From Perognathus longimembris pacificus (Eukaryota; Chordata; Mammalia; Rodentia; Heteromyidae): 64,000 nt of DNA. A program made the translations under genes and the position numbers. This document shows positions 1 to 10,599 of the stretch, one piece after another. Within the stretch, counting starts at the first letter, position 1; every line of letters starts with the position of its first letter. The notes under the pieces were generated by a model. That model was not told the DNA's origin and searched no databases. It was given only the letters and a program-made list of their open reading frames with translations. The stretch is from NCBI RefSeq assembly GCF_023159225.1, contig NC_063168.1:65451398-65515397 (forward strand), read 5' to 3'.

Positions 1-23
1 AATTCATTGCATATATTACAAAA

Positions 24-275
24 ATGAAAAGGGAAAGGGTGAGTGAAAGACAAGAATGTTGAAGGGATGACACAGATCAAGATACATTGTAAAAATAAAC
101 TCATTTGTTAAATGGCAAAAAAAATCAACACATTATCCTACAAAATTCAGAAAAGTGAGGGAAGGAAGAGATTGGGAAAGTTGGGTAGGAATGTTGAAAG
201 AGATGATATTGATCAAGACCCATTGTATTCATAAACTCCTCTGTACAACTAGCTAAATATAGTAAAATATTTTTA
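24..275 (+). mobile_element. L1 3' UTR fragment with internal duplication
   Basis: This matches the 3' UTR motif that recurs in the window: a stretch reading GTTGAAGGGATGACAC, then ATCAAGATACATTG, then TTTGTTAAATGGC. The same wording recurs at 50570-50670 immediately downstream of a recognisable L1 ORF2 end, which ties it to L1. The motif occurs twice here, at about 53-116 and 188-256, so the UTR carries an internal tandem duplication. No coding capacity remains. Confidence 0.65.
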
Positions 276-360
276 AAAGTAAAGAAAGAAAAAGCACACA
301 CCACAATTTCATTCATGTAACTTTGTGTAAATTTATTTACAAAATATACATACATCAAAG

Positions 361-1138
361 TTCAGCACTGGAAATAACTGCAACAATGATATACCACTTA
401 TTTCCATAACTTAAAGTTCATTTCACTTAGTATCATCTTATGTGCTCATACGCACATAGCTCTTGAGCTATTGTGATCTGCTAGGATTATCTGAGACGTT
501 TGCTAAGTATTCTCTACGAGGGAAACCATAGAGTCCATCTGTCTTTGGGTCTGGTTTGTTTCACTTAGTATGATTTTTTTCCAAGTCCTTCCATTTTCTT
601 ACAAATGGTGCAGTGTCATTCTTTCTGACAGAGGCATAGAATTCAATTGTGTATATGTACTACATTTTCTTGATCCACTCATCTACTGAGGGACATCTGG
701 ATTGCTTCCATATTTTAGCAATGACGAATTGTGCTGCGATGAACATAGTTGTGCTGGTGGCCATGTGAAACCATGTCTTTTTTTTTTCTTATTTTCTTCC
801 CGTGGTTTTACCCCTGATATCACTGTAACTAACTTTATTACCCTGGATATTGTATATACGTGTATTGGAACTAGGGAAGGGAAAGGGAATAGCAAAATCA
901 AGAGACAAAGGATAAAAAGACAAACCAATGCAACAGCAACACTTACAAAACTGTATGGTGTAAACCAACTGTACAACTCCTGGTGGGAAGAAGGGAATGG
1001 GGAAGGGGGAGGCAGGGGAAAAATGAGGGAGGAGGTAACAAGTTGGATAGAAATGTACTCACTACCTTACGTATGAAACTGTAACCCCTCTGTACTTCAC
1101 TTTGACAATAAAAAATATAAAATAGATTCAACACTGGA
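361..1138 (+). mobile_element. Twin-primed (5'-inverted) L1 insertion
   Basis: Bases 373 to about 764 read on the minus strand as the end of L1 ORF2 plus upstream 3' UTR, including the 'probable target' line that begins near CAGATGTCCCTCAGTAGATG in complement. From about 765 to 1126 the distal 3' UTR runs on the plus strand to AATAAA at 1107-1112 and an A-rich end. The flanks TTCAGCACTGGA (361-372) and TTCAACACTGGA (1127-1138) match at 11 of 12 bases and look like the target-site duplication. An inverted 5' part joined to a forward 3' part is the signature of twin priming. Confidence 0.8.
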
Positions 1139-1189
1139 TTAAAAAGAATAATACATCATGATCAAATTGGGATCCTCTGGGAACAGTTT

Positions 1190-2120
1190 TTAAAGTTGTT
1201 AATATAATTATTGTATAATCATGTTAAGGAAGAACATTCATTTATGATCATCTTAACAGTTTCAGGAAATTTATTCACAAAAATTCAACAACCAATCTTC
1301 ACAAGAAGAAACAAGAAAAAGAGCACCCTTAGCAAACTATGAATGAAAGAAAACCCATATTCTGGTAAAGATTATCCGCAGAAATCTTTCTGAATAGACA
1401 TAATTCTTGACAGTGAAACATTAAGGCATTCTCTTTCACATGTAAGAAAGAAACAATATTCTCAAATACTGCCTTTTCTTCTCCCAGTCCTCACAGGTGC
1501 AGACAGACAAGAAGGAACTAAAAGTATAAGGCTTACAGAAGAGAAAAAAATATTGCTATTTCTTATCTTAGGGCTGTCTACATAGAAAATGCAAAGGAAT
1601 CTTCTAGGAAAAGTTATTGGTACTCATAGATAACCTTAGTCTATTTTGTTTCTGGGCCCAAGAAAAACAGATAAGAATCAGTGCAATTTATGGGCAATAA
1701 ACATATGATGTAATATTTTAAAGATTCCCTTCTAAAAATAGCAACAAAAATAAAGGATGGATCCTTCAGGTAGAAAATTATAAAACTGAATTCAAAAAAA
1801 TTTAAAAGATCCCAAATAGAGATATATAATGCATGCATGAATAGAAAAACTAACTGGCACAAGAATTGTGTCTGAATTGATTAACTTTCATTGCAATTCT
1901 AATCAAATTGACGAGTTGACAGAAAAAGAACAGATACACACACACACACACACACAATAAGACTAAAAGGAAGAGCTAGAGCTGTCATTTAATGAGAAAC
2001 ACTGTATTTTCTGATTGATTTTTGTAAAAAATAAAAGTATGTATCTTATAGAATTATAAAGAAAATAATTAAGTCCATATCTTTTACCACACACAAATAC
2101 CAGATAGCTTGAAATTCAAT
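1190..2120 (+). mobile_element. Ancient L1M ORF2 fragment
   Basis: The plus strand follows the degenerate order of L1 ORF2 reverse-transcriptase DNA. There is a 'TTCACAAAAATTCAACA' block, then 'GTCTACATAGAAAATGCAAA', then 'TTGCAATTCTAATCAAA', then a block like the post-RT region. All reading frames are broken. A (CA)n run at 1935-1957 interrupts it. The divergence suggests an ancient mammalian L1M copy. It was recognised by eye, so subfamily and ends are approximate. Confidence 0.6.
1935..1957. repeat. (CA)n microsatellite
   Basis: About eleven CA units lie inside the ancient L1M fragment. Unlike most CA runs in this window, it does not sit at a SINE tail. Confidence 0.95.
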
Positions 2121-2129
2121 GATAAAATA

Positions 2130-2400
2130 CAAAACTTTAAAAAATACTATTATTTTCTTTAGGAAATTGTACAAAGGAGCTGCCATTCAACAAAGCAGTT
2201 TATGAATACAGCGCCTCTTGATCAATGCCACCCCTTTCAACATTCTCACCTACCCCTCCCCCACTCCTTTCCCTCGTTTTTCTTTATTATTAGGTTATGT
2301 GTTGAATTTGTTTCCATTTAACAAAGGAATTTATGTATACAATGCATGTTGGTTCAACAACTCATCCCCTTTCCACCCACCCCTTTCCTTTTTTTTTAGA
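2130..2400 (-). mobile_element. L1 3' UTR fragment, antisense, duplicated unit
   Basis: In complement this matches the L1 3' UTR motif seen at 24-275 and 50570-50690. The antisense form (TTGTACAAAGGAGCTGCC, then AACAAAGCAGTTTATGAATA) starts at about 2166. A second, more diverged repeat of the unit lies at about 2317-2373. It has the same two-unit architecture as the copy at the window start. Confidence 0.65.
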
Positions 2401-3345
2401 ATACTCAAACTTGAGTTTTAGTCCTACGTCCAAACTTTGGACTTTCTACATGTCCAGTGTAGTGGTGTATACACCATATAGAGACACATGGCAAAAGGCA
2501 GAGAGACAGTAGGTTTATGACATTAGTACAGGCAGCCGGGAAAAGACAGTACCTAAGTGGATCTGCTGACGTCTTTTGGGTATAGTATGAGCCTGTAGGT
2601 TTAAATAGACAAAACAAAAAGATCCAACCAGTTAACTAAACTAGTTCAACTAGTCCTAGTAAAAGTACAACCTGAATGAGTCATTATTTCAGTCTTCACT
2701 TTGAGGGAGCTTCATAGAAGCTGTGGCTGTTCCTGGTGTGCTCAGATGTCCACGTCTTTTGAAACAGCTCCCTCTGCTCCCCCTGCAACAAAGATTACTC
2801 ATAAATCCTTTCCTGACTCCCGATGGAGAATAACTTAGGGCAAAGACATACAATATGGAGGTAGTGAGGCCAAGTTTTTCCTCCTACTTTATTTAATTCA
2901 TGAGCCAAAGTAAGGAGTCAAAGGAAGCTTTGAAACACCTGTTAAAATACTTGTAAGAAAAAAATAATAACTTAAAATATGATTTCAGGTGGTGACATTA
3001 TTTCATTAAAAAACTTGTGAATCCTAAAACAAACAGTAGATTAATTACTACATTAAAGTTAGTGACTCATGAATGGAAATTAAGATGGATTGACTTTTTG
3101 AGGGTCCCGTGGCTCCAAGAGATTCACTTGCATGTGCACTCCACACATGAAGGATTTCTGGGTCCCAGGTATGCATATCTTCACACTTTTTTGCTAGGAA
3201 TGACCTCAAGTTTAAAGCATGTGGTACATGTAGCTATTCAATGTTACCAAAAAAAAAATTAAAATAGATTGCTTATGAAAGCAGTTAAACATTATTCCCC
3301 CATCAGCTTACAGGTATAAACATTTGTTTAGGTCCAGCCACACAA
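2401..3345. other. Unassigned AT-rich stretch
   Basis: I see no SINE promoter boxes, L1 motif or LTR. The longest open frame (3017-3262, plus, 81 codons) has no recognisable domain and fits chance. Confidence 0.5.
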
Positions 3346-3618
3346 AGGCTTTGTATTTGTTTATTTGTCTTTTTGGTCAGTCATGAGGCTTGAATCCAGG
3401 GCCTGGGTGCTATCCCTGAGCTCTTTTGTTCAATGCTAGTACTCTACCATTTTGAGCCACAGCACCACTTCTAGTTTGCTGGTGGTTAATTGGAGAGAAG
3501 AGTCTCAAAAACTTTCCTGCCCAGTCTGGCTTTGAACCATGATCCTCAGAATTCAGCCTCCTGAGTAGCTAGGATTGCAGATGTGAGTCACCAGCACTTG
3601 GCTCAGGCTTGGTTATTT
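3346..3618 (-). mobile_element. 7SL-Geo composite SINE
   Basis: On the minus strand it has a B1/Alu-like head (on plus: CCTCCTGAGTAGCTAGGATT near 3558-3577), a linker (GGTTAATTGGAGAGAAGAGT), and a Geo tail (on plus: TACTCTACCATTTTGAGCCA). Flanks reading AGGCTTTGTATTT (from 3346) and AGGCTTGGTTATTT (from 3605) look like an imperfect target-site duplication. Confidence 0.88.
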
Positions 3619-4370
3619 ACTGATAAACCCCAACAAAGTTGAGTCATCACCAGCATCCATCTTTAAGAGAATGGGAAAGAATTTCATTGGTGTTTCACCT
3701 TTACCATCCCCTTAATGTTGACCTCACATGTTTTTCCACCCCAGTCCAACTTTTTTCAGGTAATCAGTGCACTTATATGCTCTTCCTTTATGTTTTGAAC
3801 ACTTCTGTTACCAGGAATGAATGTGCAGGCCTTTATACTGCTGGGCAATTATAAATGTGATTGTCACTCTGCTTGGATACAGGAAACAAGGCAACAAATG
3901 ACTTGCTTCACAAAAACAATGTTCCTATAGAGGAAGAGGAAAAGGTGCCTTATTTATTACATGAGACCCAACCTACTAATCTGAATACAAGCACTAATAA
4001 TTGAGAGGGGGGGGCAGGGACGGAGGGAGGGGGAGGGAGAATGGTAGAGATCTATTTTGTTGTTGTTGTTGTTGATTGCTTGTTTTTCTTGTTTCTTCAC
4101 TTTAAGCAATTATTATTGAGTGGAATTAGGGTTTCCATTTTTAGGCATTCTATGTGTAACAAAATGAAACCATTCAACTCTCCTTACCAGTTCTTGGTGT
4201 TTTGTGAGAAATTTCTTTTTTGCTGATGTCAAGCGGGGTGTGATAGGATAAAATCAGAGGCCACAAGGTATATTCACCCTGGAAATCACCTCTCACATTC
4301 TCCTGGGCCATATAGGTTAGTTGATCTTTTTGTCTTGTATGTGCATTTATCCATCTTTGGGAGAGCAAGG
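3619..4370. other. Unassigned stretch with G-rich and TTG runs
   Basis: It contains a G8 run at 4007-4014 followed by GGA-rich sequence to about 4038, and (TTG)n at about 4058-4074. No mobile element or exon was recognised. Confidence 0.5.
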
Positions 4371-4374
4371 GAGG

Positions 4375-4605
4375 CACAGAAATGGTTGGACAAAGGGTAA
4401 ACAAATACAGCACTGACACTCACAAGACACTATGTTGAAAATAAACTATACAACTACTAAGAAGGGGTGGGAACAGAAGGAACAAACTGGGAGACAGCAA
4501 GGGAAAGGGTGACATTGTGCGAAAATAAATGTATTCTTTACCTGACTTATATAACTGTAACCCTTCTGTACATCACCCTTACAATGACAATAAAACAAAT
4601 TTTAA
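4375..4605 (+). mobile_element. L1 3' UTR fragment
   Basis: The end reads like the 3' UTR at 1060-1126: an 'ACTGTAACCCTTCTGTACAT' block followed by a CAATAAAA polyadenylation-like end at about 4587-4596. Upstream it carries the G-rich portion (AAGAAGGGGTGGGAACAG). It is non-coding and truncated at the 5' end. Confidence 0.7.
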
Positions 4606-5465
4606 GACTCCTCTAGGGGAGGAGTATAATCTGTAGGACCTATGCCAGCCCATTTCTGCCTCCTCGTCTTTAGTAACCATGTGGTGATGTTTACTTGGCC
4701 TCCTCTAGAGGCCTCAGATGTCACTAGTAGCAGTCTCCACACTCCAAAGAACTCTAAATGTTTGGCAGGTCTTGATAAACAGTGTACCCGGCTCCCTTTC
4801 CACCGTCAGATGAATACCAAAACCCTTGTCAAGGTGACAGAGCTATTAAGTGTCTATTCACAGAGCAATCAGAAATTTGAGCATCAATCAGTAATCATAA
4901 AGTCAGGGGCCTTTTCTCACAAAGTCAGGAATTCAGAGGGCTTTCATAAGCTAATCAGCAGGCATCAAATAGACAATCAATCTAATTAGCTGCTCACATT
5001 CTGATGGCAATCAAAGCCACACAGTGAGCTTCATTAGAAATGATACTGAAAAGTGTGATCTATGTGGTATTCAGCGAGAAAATGAATATCCATTTGGGTA
5101 ACTAGGTAAGGAAGCAGTAAGCAGTGGCTGCTCTTTGTGCCAGTTCTAGGGTTCAATACCAGATCCCAAATGAGGGCTGTTTCTGCTTTTCTTTGGGCCA
5201 AGGAAGAGGGGAGCATTGCTCATTGTAAATCTTCCCACAATCCATCAGTAAATTGTGGGTGAAAGTTGGTCGATCCACTTCAAAGGAAATAAACAAGGTA
5301 AGGGGAAGGGAGGTGGCCAATAACTTTTAGAAATCTAGTGTTCCAGGATTTCTGAAGGTAATGTGAAGTCTACATAGATAGATAGATACTTAAATACAGA
5401 CATATATATACTTTACCTTTATAAGTTTCATATAGATAATATTTACATATTTATACATAATATAT
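4606..5465. other. Repeat-free stretch with homeodomain-like motif cluster
   Basis: I recognise no repeat here. An open frame of 115 codons (4642-4989, plus) has no domain I know and is probably chance. Near 4950-5040 sites of the form CTAATCAG, CAATCAATCTAATTAGC and CAATCAAAG cluster. That grouping resembles developmental enhancers, but is seen by eye only. Confidence 0.3.
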
Positions 5466-5475
5466 ACATTATATA

Positions 5476-5503
5476 TGTGTGTGTGTACACACACACACAC
5501 ATA
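5476..5503. repeat. Palindromic (TG)n(CA)n repeat
   Basis: A TG run meets a CA run head to head. Positions 5476-5497 form a perfect 22-bp inverted repeat, which can fold as a hairpin or cruciform. It lies in a TA-rich stretch (5390-5475), directly upstream of an L1 3' UTR piece. Confidence 0.9.
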
Positions 5504-5509
5504 TGTGGG

Positions 5510-5660
5510 AGGGGTGATTTGGGAACTATGGAAGAGAATGATGAAATGAAAGGGGTGACACCGACCAAAATACCGATTTGTATCAGTATCAACAAATCGA
5601 CTGATTTGTTGAACTGAAAAATCTTTGGACAGCTACTTAAAGGTACTATAAAACACTTCA
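5510..5660 (+). mobile_element. L1 3' UTR fragment
   Basis: This carries the recurring motif in order: ATGAAAGGGGTGACACC, CAAAATACCG, TGATTTGTTGAAC, and CAGCTACTTAAAGGTACTAT. It is similar to the copy at 50570-50670. No ORF2 is attached. Confidence 0.6.
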
Positions 5661-6795
5661 CATAAAAGAGTGAGTTGAGGGGAAGGGGTCTGGTTTTAAA
5701 CACTCCTGTTTTTCAAATCTCTACTTTAGGATCATCTCTTCTAGAAAGCTCTCCTGACTCCTCCTCCATGCACCCAGTGACCCATCCACGAACTCCAGCT
5801 ATACTCACATCATCTTACACACAATCATGACTCACTGTTACATTGGAACTGCTTTGACAGCAGTGTTTCTGATGCAACTTTGTAGCCCCATCTAGTAATA
5901 TACACCCAATAAAAATGAGTCACTGTTTGTTGATTAGAGTTAGATGAAAACTTGTTAAATCCTGCAGAAGGAAAATACCGGAGACATTGAGGAAGCCATT
6001 ATGGGAATTGATGAAGAACACTTAATGCCCAGAAGACTGTGCATGAGATGTAAAATCCCACCTCTGTCTCCAAGGAGTTTCTGTACTTACATTTGACACA
6101 TCACTCATGGATTCACACTGCAGGGAGTTTAATATGAGGGTTGGAGAGAACAAGCATTCAAAGAATGAAAAAGCGGGTTTATGATCAAAAAAAAATTCCT
6201 AAGACATGTTCAAGGGGCTTGTTATATAGAAAGAAAAAGTTTAAAAGGCATGGAAATAAATGAGGACACAGTATCTTAAGGGAGAGAGCAAGAGCGGGCC
6301 CTACTTTATACAAAGAACACCAGAGTCTTAGAAAATGTACAGTAATTCCATTGAAGATAGTTAAGCGCCTACATTCCAAGATAAAAATTTTCAGATGAAA
6401 GGTGCCATAAATGAACTAGGAAATAAAATCCCCATGAGTGGAGTCATCTGTGAGTTTCATTTGTTTCCTTTCTATTTGATGTCTCACTACACAGAGAACT
6501 TGATTCTATGAAGCCAGGTGTCTGGTACATCTGACAATGGCATTGAACCCGAGGAGATTTGCGTCTGGAGCCCACTTCACCGCCCCAAAGAGGTGTCCTG
6601 GAGCTGCGCCTGGGTGAGGTTGGAAGCTGCAAGGTGCATCCTTACCTTGAGTGACAGCTCACTGCTGCTCTGAGCTCATGGCACTCCACAGAAGGGCTTA
6701 GTGGGAGAGGCTCTAGAGCAGACAGAAAGGGAGGCAGCAGGAGACCTTCGGGGGGGGGCAGGGGGGGTAGGTGTCTACTTGAGGCTGTGGAAATA
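5661..6795. other. Unassigned stretch
   Basis: No element was recognised. Two closely spaced G runs lie at 6750-6758 and 6761-6767. Open frames are at most 64 codons. Confidence 0.5.
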
Positions 6796-6799
6796 AAAC

Positions 6800-7100
6800 A
6801 CTGCAGGTGAGTGTGTTAGATGACAACATTGCATTTCCACCCCATTCTGGAGGCTAGATTCAGCTGTCAGCAGCCTTGGTCTCATCTGAGTTCTGGCTTG
6901 CAGGTGGACATTGCGGCAATGTCTGCACAGATTCTTTTCTCCCTGTGCCCAGCTTTGGGGTGTCTCTGTGTGTCCTCAGCTCTTCTTTTTATACAGACAA
7001 CAACAGTTCTCATAAGTAAATGGCCTCATTTGCCTTCATTGTTTCCTTAAAGGATCTACTTCCAAATCCAATCCTATAGGGAGGCACAGTTTAGCTTGTA
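6800..7100 (-). mobile_element. MaLR (MLT1-like) LTR, antisense
   Basis: The order of blocks fits an antisense MLT1-type solo LTR: CATTCTGGAGGCTAGA near 6843, TCTCCCTGTGCCCAG, GTCTCTGTGTGTCC, CTTTTTATACAGACA, then ATCTACTTCCAAATCCAATC. MaLRs are ancient non-autonomous ERVL-related elements. No internal region or gene was seen. Confidence 0.6.
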
Positions 7101-7324
7101 ATAAGAAGCGGGGACTCCCCTCAGCCTCACCTGCTTCTTCTCTGACCTTCATAGAGATGGCATTAGTAATGACAAGAAGTTCCTAAAGAGGGTTCATTAC
7201 TGCTGGGCACAATGGCAAAGACTCTATAGGGGCTTTCATCTTTAGATTATTTCAAAATCATGATGGCCTATAGCATTCTTATCTTCCCCATTTACATTAT
7301 GATATTAAAGTAGGCTCTTTAACT

Positions 7325-7800
7325 TATTTGTTTTTTAAAACAGCTTTTTATGGTACAACGGATGGCAATTGAATTGATATGAAATAAATAAATTAAGGTA
7401 TAATGTTGACTAAGTTTTGTCTTTTGTACAGTGCATACCAATGAATCCATCATCTGGGGAAAATCTTTCTTTTCCCCTCCAGTCCTTCACTTTTGGTCCT
7501 TTCTGCAATTCCACAACTTCCTCCCTGGACAGTCTTGCCTATTAGAGAAGTTTTTATGAATAGAATTTATTATATGTACTTGTGTAATTTCTTTTCCTCA
7601 ACATAATTAAAACCATCTGTATTTGTAACATACTTATGACTGATGCCATTTTTTATTTATTTATTTTTTTTGCTGAGTTGAATTCCATTACTTGGATATA
7701 CTACAGTTTGTGGTGTTTTTTTTTAACCTCTTAATGGGAATTTGGACACTTTCCACTTGTGCATCACTCCACATAAACATGCTGTGATGATTGTTTTTGT
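7325..7800 (-). mobile_element. Ancient L1M 3' UTR, antisense
   Basis: The blocks resemble an antisense L1M 3' end: a TACAGTGCATACCAATGAAT block, then 'GAATTCCATTACTTGGATAT', then a 'GGGAATTTGGACACTTTCCA' block, then 'ACATGCTGTGATGA'. It is heavily diverged, and its boundaries are uncertain. Confidence 0.55.
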
Positions 7801-7839
7801 CAGTTACTTTAGTGTCTCTGTGACAGACAGCAATGACTT

Positions 7840-8095
7840 CAGGAAGGAAGGATTCACTGTGTGCTTGCCCTTTCAGAGGTTTCAGTCCCTAAGGCCAGAG
7901 AAGATAAAAGGTTGCAGAGCAGGTCATGCGGTGGGGGCCAGGAAGCAGACAGAGAGAATACCCATGCTCCAAATTTCTGCTTTTATCCCTTTTTATTCTA
8001 CCCAGACTCACATCTGGAGATTCTTCCTACCTCAGTGAATCATCTCAGGGAGTGCACTCCCAGACACTCCCAGTGGTGTTATATTGACTAATCTC
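7840..8095 (-). mobile_element. MaLR LTR fragment, antisense
   Basis: 'CCTTTCAGAGGTTTCAGTCC' at about 7869 and 'GGAAGCAGACAGAGAGA' at about 7941 match the antisense MaLR LTR also seen at 60830-61175. Overlapping open frames of 98 and 76 codons here carry no viral protein and are chance. Confidence 0.5.
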
Positions 8096-8137
8096 TTAGC
8101 TCCTTCTCAATCTGATCAAGCTAACAATGAAAACTAA

Positions 8138-8286
8138 CAATGATAGTGGCGGTATAGTGGTACACATCTATAATCCCAGCTTTAAGGAGGATGAGCATGA
8201 GGATAATAAATTTAAGGTCCCATCCTGTGCCATATACTGGGTTCTAGGCTAGCTTGGGATATATGCAGAAGTCATATCTTCAAAAC
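8138..8286 (+). mobile_element. B1-like (7SL-derived) SINE monomer
   Basis: The head block 'TATAATCCCAGC' is followed by 'GGAGGATGAG' and a B-box-like 'TTCTAGGCTAGCTTGGGATA', then an A-rich tail (CTTCAAAACAAAAC). It has no Geo or dID tail. AAAACTAA at 8130-8137 and 8287-8294 may be a short target duplication. Confidence 0.65.
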
Positions 8287-8294
8287 AAAACTAA

Positions 8295-9585
8295 TAAAAG
8301 TTAATCATTGCATAGCTTTAAATTATGCACACTTTCTTGTGCAAATATCTAAGAGTAGTGAGGGTAGATGAAATGGACACTGGCACATTAACTTTTTAAG
8401 AAACAGAAAATTTTATTGCAAATAGTTAGACCATTTTACCTTTGTACTGTGGATGCTTCTTTGTAACACTCAAGTTGTTACCTACTATTTAACACTACAT
8501 CAGAGAAAGAATATATCTTCTTCCCTATTGCCTCAGGCATGAATATATGACCACCTCCTCCTCTAATACAAAGGGCAATATTCTGTTCTTGATCCTAATA
8601 AACCATGTCTTATCTTCCTTGAAATCTAGTCTATGTTATTAGATTTTTATCCAATTGTCTCCTTAGCAAATATAAAGAGCTATTTCTGTACCCAATAATG
8701 ACAACACAAATTAAAAAAAAATTGTAGGTATGCCTCTTCCATTTAATATAGCAACCAGTGACCAAGAGAGAGCCTACATCCTTACTGAGAAAATTCTGTT
8801 TTCAAATACAATGTATAAACTAGGAAGCTAAAGGATTTGGCTTAAGGTTTTATATCCACACATTCTTATTAATGACTTGAAATCCTGAACTAACTTTCTC
8901 CCTGTTCCCCCAAGTCTGCTGAAAATAACTATACTTTTCTGTTTCTGTCTGCAGTGTAATTTAACCTTCCACTTGAATATATAAAACATAATTCAATTGA
9001 GAGGTGTGTTTATATCACATGAAACACAATAAAACATGATGAAGTATTTCTTAAATCGCTTGCAAATGAATGGCTGCGATATTCCCAAGATACTCCATGC
9101 TCTCCTGCAAACTGAAAACAGCTGTGGCTATTTATTAATATATGGATCCCAGATGACTTCTTGAGACATTTAAAGACTGGATGAGATGAACATGACCTAA
9201 TAGAAAATCACAGGGAAAGGCATTGAATGGAAGATGTGTGCTGAGAGTGGGAAAGAATTCCTGATGAAGAATTATCGGGGGAAAAGGCTGCAATCTAATG
9301 CCATGTTACAAACTAGATAACAGTAAAAATAAAGTGGGAACAAATAGCCCAGAAACCTCAGAAAGGCTCTATGTCATTGCCGAAGTTAGAGGCAACAAAT
9401 ACATCCAGGTTTCCTGACCTCAAAGTATAGACTGTGGTGGAAAGTGTAAGAAAAAAATTATCCATGGTACACTATCATCACTCAGCAGCAATTACAAGTC
9501 CTTATTACTTTATAATAAGGAATCCTTTTTCTGATATACATGCTCTCTTTGTAGTTAAGTATTATGTGGTCCCCTGTGTAGTTCT
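8295..9585. other. Unassigned stretch
   Basis: No repeat, exon or RNA gene was recognised. The stretch at 9050-9200 is less AT-rich and free of visible repeats. Nothing there identifies it further. Confidence 0.45.
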
Positions 9586-9597
9586 TCTCTCCTCACA

Positions 9598-9798
9598 TCT
9601 CTCCCCTCTCTTTCTCTTCTCTCCCCTTCCCCCCTCTCCTTTTCTTCCTCTTTTCTCTTTTTTTTTCTCCTCTCCTCTCCTTTCCTCTCTTTGCTTGTCT
9701 TATCATCTCAGAGCCTTTCTCCTCCTCTTCTCTACATTCTTTCCCATCTCCTTCTTGCTCTCCCTTTTCCTCTCCCTCCTCCCTCTCCCCCCCCCCCC
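9598..9798. repeat. Polypyrimidine tract
   Basis: Bases 9598-9692 are pure C/T (95 nt). C/T-rich sequence continues to a C12 run at 9787-9798. The tract abuts the 3' side of the antisense SINE at 9815, so it may be that element's expanded tail. Long homopurine-homopyrimidine tracts can adopt triplex (H-DNA) structure. The 150-codon frame covering it (9434-9886) is a low-complexity artefact. Confidence 0.95.
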
Positions 9799-9814
9799 GC
9801 GTCCCCCGCCATCA

Positions 9815-10000
9815 CTGAGGTTTGAATTCAATGACTTTTTTCTTTCTTACCTTTTTTTCATTCAAGACAGACACTTTAGCATTTGAGCCACAGCTTCACT
9901 TCCAGGCTCTTGCTGGTTAATTAGAGAGTTCTGCCTGGTCTGATCCTCAGGTTTCAGCCTCCTAAGTAGCTAGGATTATGGGTGTGAGACATCTTGTCCC
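9815..10000 (-). mobile_element. 7SL-Geo composite SINE, degraded
   Basis: On plus: 'GCATTTGAGCCACAGCTTCA' (Geo part), the linker 'GGTTAATTAGAGAG' and the head 'AGCCTCCTAAGTAGCTAGGA' are in the usual antisense order. Parts of the Geo tail and linker are deleted. Confidence 0.8.
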
Positions 10001-10595
10001 TGTGCTTTCCTCATTTTTAAGCAAATTATCTGTGCTTTACTTTTGCCAATAAAAAACTACTCATATTTTAAATAACTGTACTCTAGATATTTTCTCATAC
10101 AATCCTTAAGACATTATGTTATGTTTAGATAAAGAGCTGAAATTATAGTAAGGGACCACCAAGCTAAAAGTGGTGAAGAATGAATAATCCTTAGTAGTGA
10201 ACCAAAGCTACAATAAATCTTGGGCTCCGGTCTCTACTCATTAAAATCTCTGTGTGTTCCATCCATCTCATTAACAGAGGTAAGAGTAAAGGTTATTTTA
10301 TAATCTCACATAACATCATAAAAAAGTGCTTGATGAAATTCTGTATTCATTCATAATAAAATTAACATCTCTAAGCAGGCTAGGAACACAAGGACATCTA
10401 GTTAAAAACAAAATATATATATATATATATAACATAAAAATATCTACAAAAGATAAGAAATAACATGAGGATTGACTCTGTAAAGTTATATTCCACTTCA
10501 TACTAAAGGTCCTGACAGGGAGGCAAAAGACAGACGGTTAAGGCAGAAGGTACAGAAGGAAGAAGATAACTCATGAAGACCCATGGATGATTTCA
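10001..10595. other. Unassigned AT-rich stretch with (TA)n
   Basis: The only clear feature is a (TA)n run at 10413-10431. No element was recognised. Confidence 0.5.
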
Positions 10596-10599
10596 TCTT

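Noticed and set aside
4642..4989. 115-codon plus frame
   Set aside because: No recognised domain, and no evidence of splice sites or upstream promoter. It overlaps a possible regulatory region instead.
9434..9886. 150-codon plus frame
   Set aside because: Driven by the polypyrimidine tract and SINE sequence; low complexity, no domain.
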